Positions 60,171-63,107 of a stretch of 63,107 nt of DNA are shown piece by piece. The stretch lies in contig NZ_KB889952.1 of assembly GCF_000372805.1 (NCBI RefSeq), positions 1 to 63,107 of the forward strand, written 5' to 3'. The translations under genes and the position numbers were made by a program. Under the pieces are notes generated by a model. The model had not been told where the DNA came from and did not search any database. It worked only from the letters and a program-made list of their open reading frames with translations. Each line of letters starts with the position of its first letter. The first letter of the stretch is position 1. This stretch comes from Marinobacter gelidimuriae. Its GTDB lineage: Bacteria > Pseudomonadota > Gammaproteobacteria > Pseudomonadales > Oleiphilaceae.

Positions 60171-60881
60171 ATGCGACAAATTGTACTGGATACCGAAACT
60201 ACCGGTATTGACCCCAACGAAGGCCACCGGGTTATCGAAATTGGCTGCGTAGAGCTGGTTGAGCGGGCGTTAACCGGGCGCAACTATCATGTTTACGTAA
60301 ATCCTGGCCGCGAAGTAGAAGCCGAAGCCATTGCCATACACGGCATCACCAACGAGTTTCTGGCCGACAAGCCACTGTTTGCGGTTGTTGCTGACGAATT
60401 TTTCGAGTTTATCCGCGGCGCGGAGCTGGTAATCCACAACGCGGCATTTGACGTCGGCTTTATGGACGCCGAATTTGGCCGTCTTGACGGCGGCCGTAAA
60501 ACCGCCGAACACTGTGGAATTGTTGATACTCTGGCCATTGCCCGCAAGCGCCACCCCGGTCAAAAAAACAACCTGAACGCCCTGTGCAAACGCTACGGGG
60601 TAGACAACAGCAATCGCGAATTGCACGGCGCTCTGCTGGATGCGGAAATTCTAGCCGATGTGTACTTGCTGTTAACGGGCGGCCAAACCGCGCTGTTGCT
60701 GGATGCCGGCTCGGGTGAGGGTGCCCACGGCGATGGCATCCGCCGGGTGCAGGCCGCCCGCGAGGCACTGCAGGTGATTCGTGCCAGTGCAGATGAAGAT
60801 CTGGCCCATCGCGAGTTTATGGCGATGATGGAAAAAAAAGCCGGCTCGACTGTGTGGAGCCAGGTTCTGGGTGCAGAATGA
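60171..60881 (+). CDS. dnaQ: DNA polymerase III epsilon subunit DnaQ
   Basis: The 3'-5' proofreading exonuclease. The 236 residues have ExoI LDTETTG with Asp7 and Glu9, ExoII around HNAAFDVGFMD, and ExoIII HGALLDAEILADVYL. The C-terminal tail that holds the alpha subunit ends near WSQVLGAE. AAAGGATAAAGGG precedes the start. It follows rnhA on the same strand. Confidence 0.96.
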   Translation: MRQIVLDTETTGIDPNEGHRVIEIGCVELVERALTGRNYHVYVNPGREVEAEAIAIHGITNEFLADKPLFAVVADEFFEFIRGAELVIHNAAFDVGFMDAEFGRLDGGRKTAEHCGIVDTLAIARKRHPGQKNNLNALCKRYGVDNSNRELHGALLDAEILADVYLLLTGGQTALLLDAGSGEGAHGDGIRRVQAAREALQVIRASADEDLAHREFMAMMEKKAGSTVWSQVLGAE

Positions 60882-60929
60882 GAACTGGGTCGGGAACTGC
60901 GTCAGGAACTGCGTAGCAAGCTGGGTAGA
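60882..60929. repeat. Four imperfect 12-bp units directly after dnaQ
   Basis: GAACTGGGTCGG, GAACTGCGTCAG, GAACTGCGTAGC and AAGCTGGGTAGA follow each other, beginning at the base after the dnaQ stop. The second and third units differ least. Confidence 0.7.
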
Positions 60930-60957
60930 AAGACATTACCTGGCCCTGACGCCTTGG

Positions 60958-60985
60958 TTGAGTGGCGTGAAAATTGTGTTATAAC
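60958..60985 (+). promoter_or_regulatory. Candidate fimL promoter
   Basis: TTGAGT at 60958-60963 and TATAAC at 60980-60985 with a 16-bp spacer, 83 bp before the fimL start. The remaining 187-bp gap after dnaQ holds the 12-bp repeats and no gene. Confidence 0.4.
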
Positions 60986-61068
60986 TGATGGGAGTTACTA
61001 CATTTTTTGATGTAACCGGTTAAAACAGCGTGCGGTGCCACCGCAGGGTCAACAGGGAAGCGTAAGTT

Positions 61069-62781
61069 ATGGTGCAATCGTCTCTGGCAACGAAATCGCA
61101 GTCATTCGATCTCGTTAAAAGTGAAATCGAGCAAACCATCCGGCAGGCTGAAAACGGCCTTGCGCGCTTTCAGGAAAACCGGGAGAGTGACGAAGATCTG
61201 CAAAACTGCCTGGACTGTCTGAATCAGCTGCGGGGCACCTTCACACTGGTGGAGCTGCGTGGCGGAACCTTGCTGTGCGAGGAGGCGGTAAGTACCTGCA
61301 ATAACGTTCCAGTTGGTGCAACCACCGACAAGAATATTCTGTTAACCACGCTCAACAAAGCTTTATTCGTACTGCGCCGATACGTGGAATACCACCACCA
61401 TCAGCGCCAGGACCACCCCAATCTGCTGTTACCGGTGATCAACGAACTGCGCGAAGCGCGCAACGAAGCTGTTTACCCGGAATCCTGGCATTTCAAGCTC
61501 GACCTTGCGCAACGCCCGGACTTTTGCAAAGGCATGAAACTGCGGCCTGTCGCCGACGACGACACCAGCGATGTCGACATTATGGCCCGGCGCATGCGCT
61601 TGACCTATCAAGTGGCGCTGCTGGGCATTTTGCACGAACGCAACGACGCAGTAACAAAGAAGCTCATCAGCCGTGCCGCTCGTGGTTTTGCGCGGCTGTG
61701 CAACGGAAAACCCCAGGGGCAACTGTGGTGCCTGGTGGAAATTGTTGCCGATACCATGCTTGACCGTGCAATGCTGTTTTCCAAGGCTCGTAAACGCCTG
61801 TTCATGGCGATTGAAAAATACGCCCGCCAACTGGTTTACGTGGGTGCTGATTCTGCCAATAAACCAATACCTGACGACTTGCTTACCGATCTGGTGTACC
61901 TGCTGCATTGCAGTGGCTCGGCCAATCCCGAAGTCGCGCAGGTGCTTCAGGCCTTTCGCCTGGCGCCTGCAGAATTTTCGGACGCCATTCTGGAGGCTCA
62001 TTCCCGCAAACTTTACGGCCCGGGCAGTGATGTGCTCAAGTCCTTGTCAGAAGCAATGCAGGATGAGCTGAACCAACTGAAAGACAAGCTGGACATCATT
62101 GAGCGTGGTATCGAACCGGACTTGGCTGAACTGGGATTGATTGCCGAAATTTTGGAAAAGTTGGCTAACACGCTGGTGATGTTGGATTTGAAGCGTTTGG
62201 CTGCAACCGCTAACAAGGGAGCCATTAAGTTGCGCCAGCTGGAGCACGAATCGCGTCTGCCAGACGAAACCGAACTGCACAGTCTGGCGGACTCTGTGCT
62301 TGGTATCGAAGACGTTGTGTTGCAGATTGCCAATCGTGGCATTACCAACGATGCAGATCTGGCAAGCGTTAACCCATCTGATAGCCGTGAAGAGTCACTG
62401 TGTCTGCGCGAAGCCGTGTGGGTGGTGGCGGACGAAGCCCGTAACGCGCTGACTCTGGCCAAACGAGCGATTACCGCGTTCATTGAATCGGATTACGACA
62501 AACTGCACCTGGCTAACGTGCCCACCACCCTGCACACCATTTGGGGTGGACTGGTGATGATTAACGACCCGGATGCCGCGGAAGTTCTGCAGTGTATTGG
62601 CGATGCTATCCAGCACCAGCTTTTGGACAACAGCGAGCCGCCATCTGAACAGGTGCTGGAAGCCATGGCGGATGCTTTGACATCCCTCGAGTACTACATT
62701 GGTAACATTGGCAAGCACGAGCCAGGAAACGCCGACCTGTTGCGCCTGGCGAAAACGTCTTTGGACGACGTTCGTCTTTAA
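61069..62781 (+). CDS. fimL: FimL, type IV pilus regulator related to the ChpA N-terminus
   Basis: A 570-residue soluble protein, largely helical, that resembles the N-terminal part of the Chp-system kinase ChpA without its phosphotransfer histidines or kinase domain. In P. aeruginosa FimL (about 560 residues) raises cAMP through CyaB and interacts with FimV and the Chp system to control twitching. Length, the early block CLDCLNQLRGTFTLVELRGG and the place downstream of rnhA-dnaQ support this. With pilZ and fimV it makes three type IV pilus genes in the window. The start has AGGGAAG about 7 bp upstream. Confidence 0.85.
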   Translation: MVQSSLATKSQSFDLVKSEIEQTIRQAENGLARFQENRESDEDLQNCLDCLNQLRGTFTLVELRGGTLLCEEAVSTCNNVPVGATTDKNILLTTLNKALFVLRRYVEYHHHQRQDHPNLLLPVINELREARNEAVYPESWHFKLDLAQRPDFCKGMKLRPVADDDTSDVDIMARRMRLTYQVALLGILHERNDAVTKKLISRAARGFARLCNGKPQGQLWCLVEIVADTMLDRAMLFSKARKRLFMAIEKYARQLVYVGADSANKPIPDDLLTDLVYLLHCSGSANPEVAQVLQAFRLAPAEFSDAILEAHSRKLYGPGSDVLKSLSEAMQDELNQLKDKLDIIERGIEPDLAELGLIAEILEKLANTLVMLDLKRLAATANKGAIKLRQLEHESRLPDETELHSLADSVLGIEDVVLQIANRGITNDADLASVNPSDSREESLCLREAVWVVADEARNALTLAKRAITAFIESDYDKLHLANVPTTLHTIWGGLVMINDPDAAEVLQCIGDAIQHQLLDNSEPPSEQVLEAMADALTSLEYYIGNIGKHEPGNADLLRLAKTSLDDVRL

Positions 62782-62870
62782 AACCGCCGACCTGGCAAAC
62801 GCAGACAGACTCAGCCCATCCTGCTTGCCGCAGGGTACCCACTCCGAGCTAGGTGTGGGGTGAATGCGGT

Positions 62871-62888
62871 GCAGGGCGTTAGCCCTGC
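62871..62888. other. Hairpin at the 3' end of the IS200/IS605-type transposase gene
   Basis: GCAGGGC and GCCCTGC form a 7-bp stem with a GTTA loop; the transposase stop codon (TAA on the minus strand) falls in the loop. IS200/IS605 elements carry subterminal hairpins, so it may be the right-end hairpin, or simply a terminator. The element's end cannot be fixed in the 97 bp before fimL. Confidence 0.5.
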
Positions 62889-63107
62889 TGGTTCTTGATG
62901 TAATCTTTGATGATTTCAAGGGGAGCGCCGCCACAAGAAGAAACGAAGTAGGCGCGGCTCCAAAGCACTGGCTTATTGTACGCCCCGGTTAAATCTGCAA
63001 ACTGTTGCCGCAACCGGCGAGAGGTCACCGATTTAAGTGAGTTGATTAGTTTGGAATCAGGCATTGGCCGTGTGTAATACCGCGTGCGATACCGAAGGCG
63101 AGTACGT
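62879..63107 (-). mobile_element. tnpA: IS200/IS605-type TnpA transposase, 3' part (runs off the window)
   Basis: The frame is open to the window edge and gives about 75 residues of the C-terminal half of a Y1 (HUH) transposase: KLINSLKSVTSRRLRQQF, NKPVLWSRAYFVSSCGG and APLEIIKDYIKNQQG. This end is typical of IS200/IS605 TnpA proteins that cut single-stranded DNA at hairpins. The HUH motif and part of the catalytic helix lie outside. The insertion is just after fimL and does not break it. No TnpB is in view. The same enzyme superfamily includes the REP-linked (RAYT) transposases, but this fragment looks like the IS200/IS605 branch. Confidence 0.8.

Overview
The window is chromosomal DNA from a gammaproteobacterium that looks most like Marinobacter or a close relative. 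Nearly every gene is a housekeeping or conserved gene. From memory (no search was run), several blocks follow Pseudomonas aeruginosa gene order: leuCDB-asd-fimV-truA-trpF-accD-folC-dedD-cvpA-purF-metZ; mltD-yejABEF-fabI with gloB-methyltransferase-rnhA-dnaQ-fimL; and thrH-pabB near cysB. Genes are tightly packed with many stop/start overlaps. No tRNA, rRNA, CRISPR array, prophage or defence island was seen. || Layout. 1-8.5 kb: the end of a probable TetR-type regulator, then a lipid group (fadD, hrpA, a FabH-like synthase, a convergent hotdog thioesterase, mlaA). 8.5-10.4 kb: a decayed gspA-gspB pair. 10.4-15.8 kb: dinG, cysB, thrH and pabB. 15.9-17.1 kb: a deletion scar joining a DUF58 gene to a TgpA-type transglutaminase gene. 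17.1-24 kb: holB-pilZ-hydrolase-DUF4892-patatin, then prmB and aroC. 24-30.7 kb: an MFS transporter convergent with a LysR regulator that diverges from leuCDB and asd. 31-39 kb: fimV, truA-trpF, accD-folC-dedD, cvpA. 39-48.2 kb: purF, metZ, ftsK-lolA-rarA-serS. 48.3-58.8 kb, minus strand: DAHP synthase, fabI, yejFEBA, mltD, gloB. 58.9-63.1 kb: methyltransferase, rnhA, dnaQ, fimL, and the 3' end of an IS200/IS605-type transposase cut by the window edge. || How the genes work together. Many serve amino-acid and cofactor precursors: leucine (leuCDB), the aspartate family (asd, metZ), shikimate/chorismate and its branches (DAHP synthase, aroC, trpF, pabB), sulfur control (cysB), folate (folC) and purines (purF). 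Others cover fatty acid metabolism (fadD, FabH-like synthase, accD, fabI), envelope lipid and lipoprotein transport (mlaA, lolA), and replication and segregation (holB, dnaQ, rnhA, rarA, dinG, ftsK). Three separate genes, pilZ, fimV and fimL, belong to type IV pilus assembly or control. || Most notable non-gene signal: five copies of a short palindrome (12-bp arms, one central base) sit at gene 3' ends. One copy supplies the last codons of two convergent genes, and one carries a compensatory base-pair change. With the two damaged loci and several short tandem repeats, these are the main oddities. I did not find a convincing new multi-gene system.
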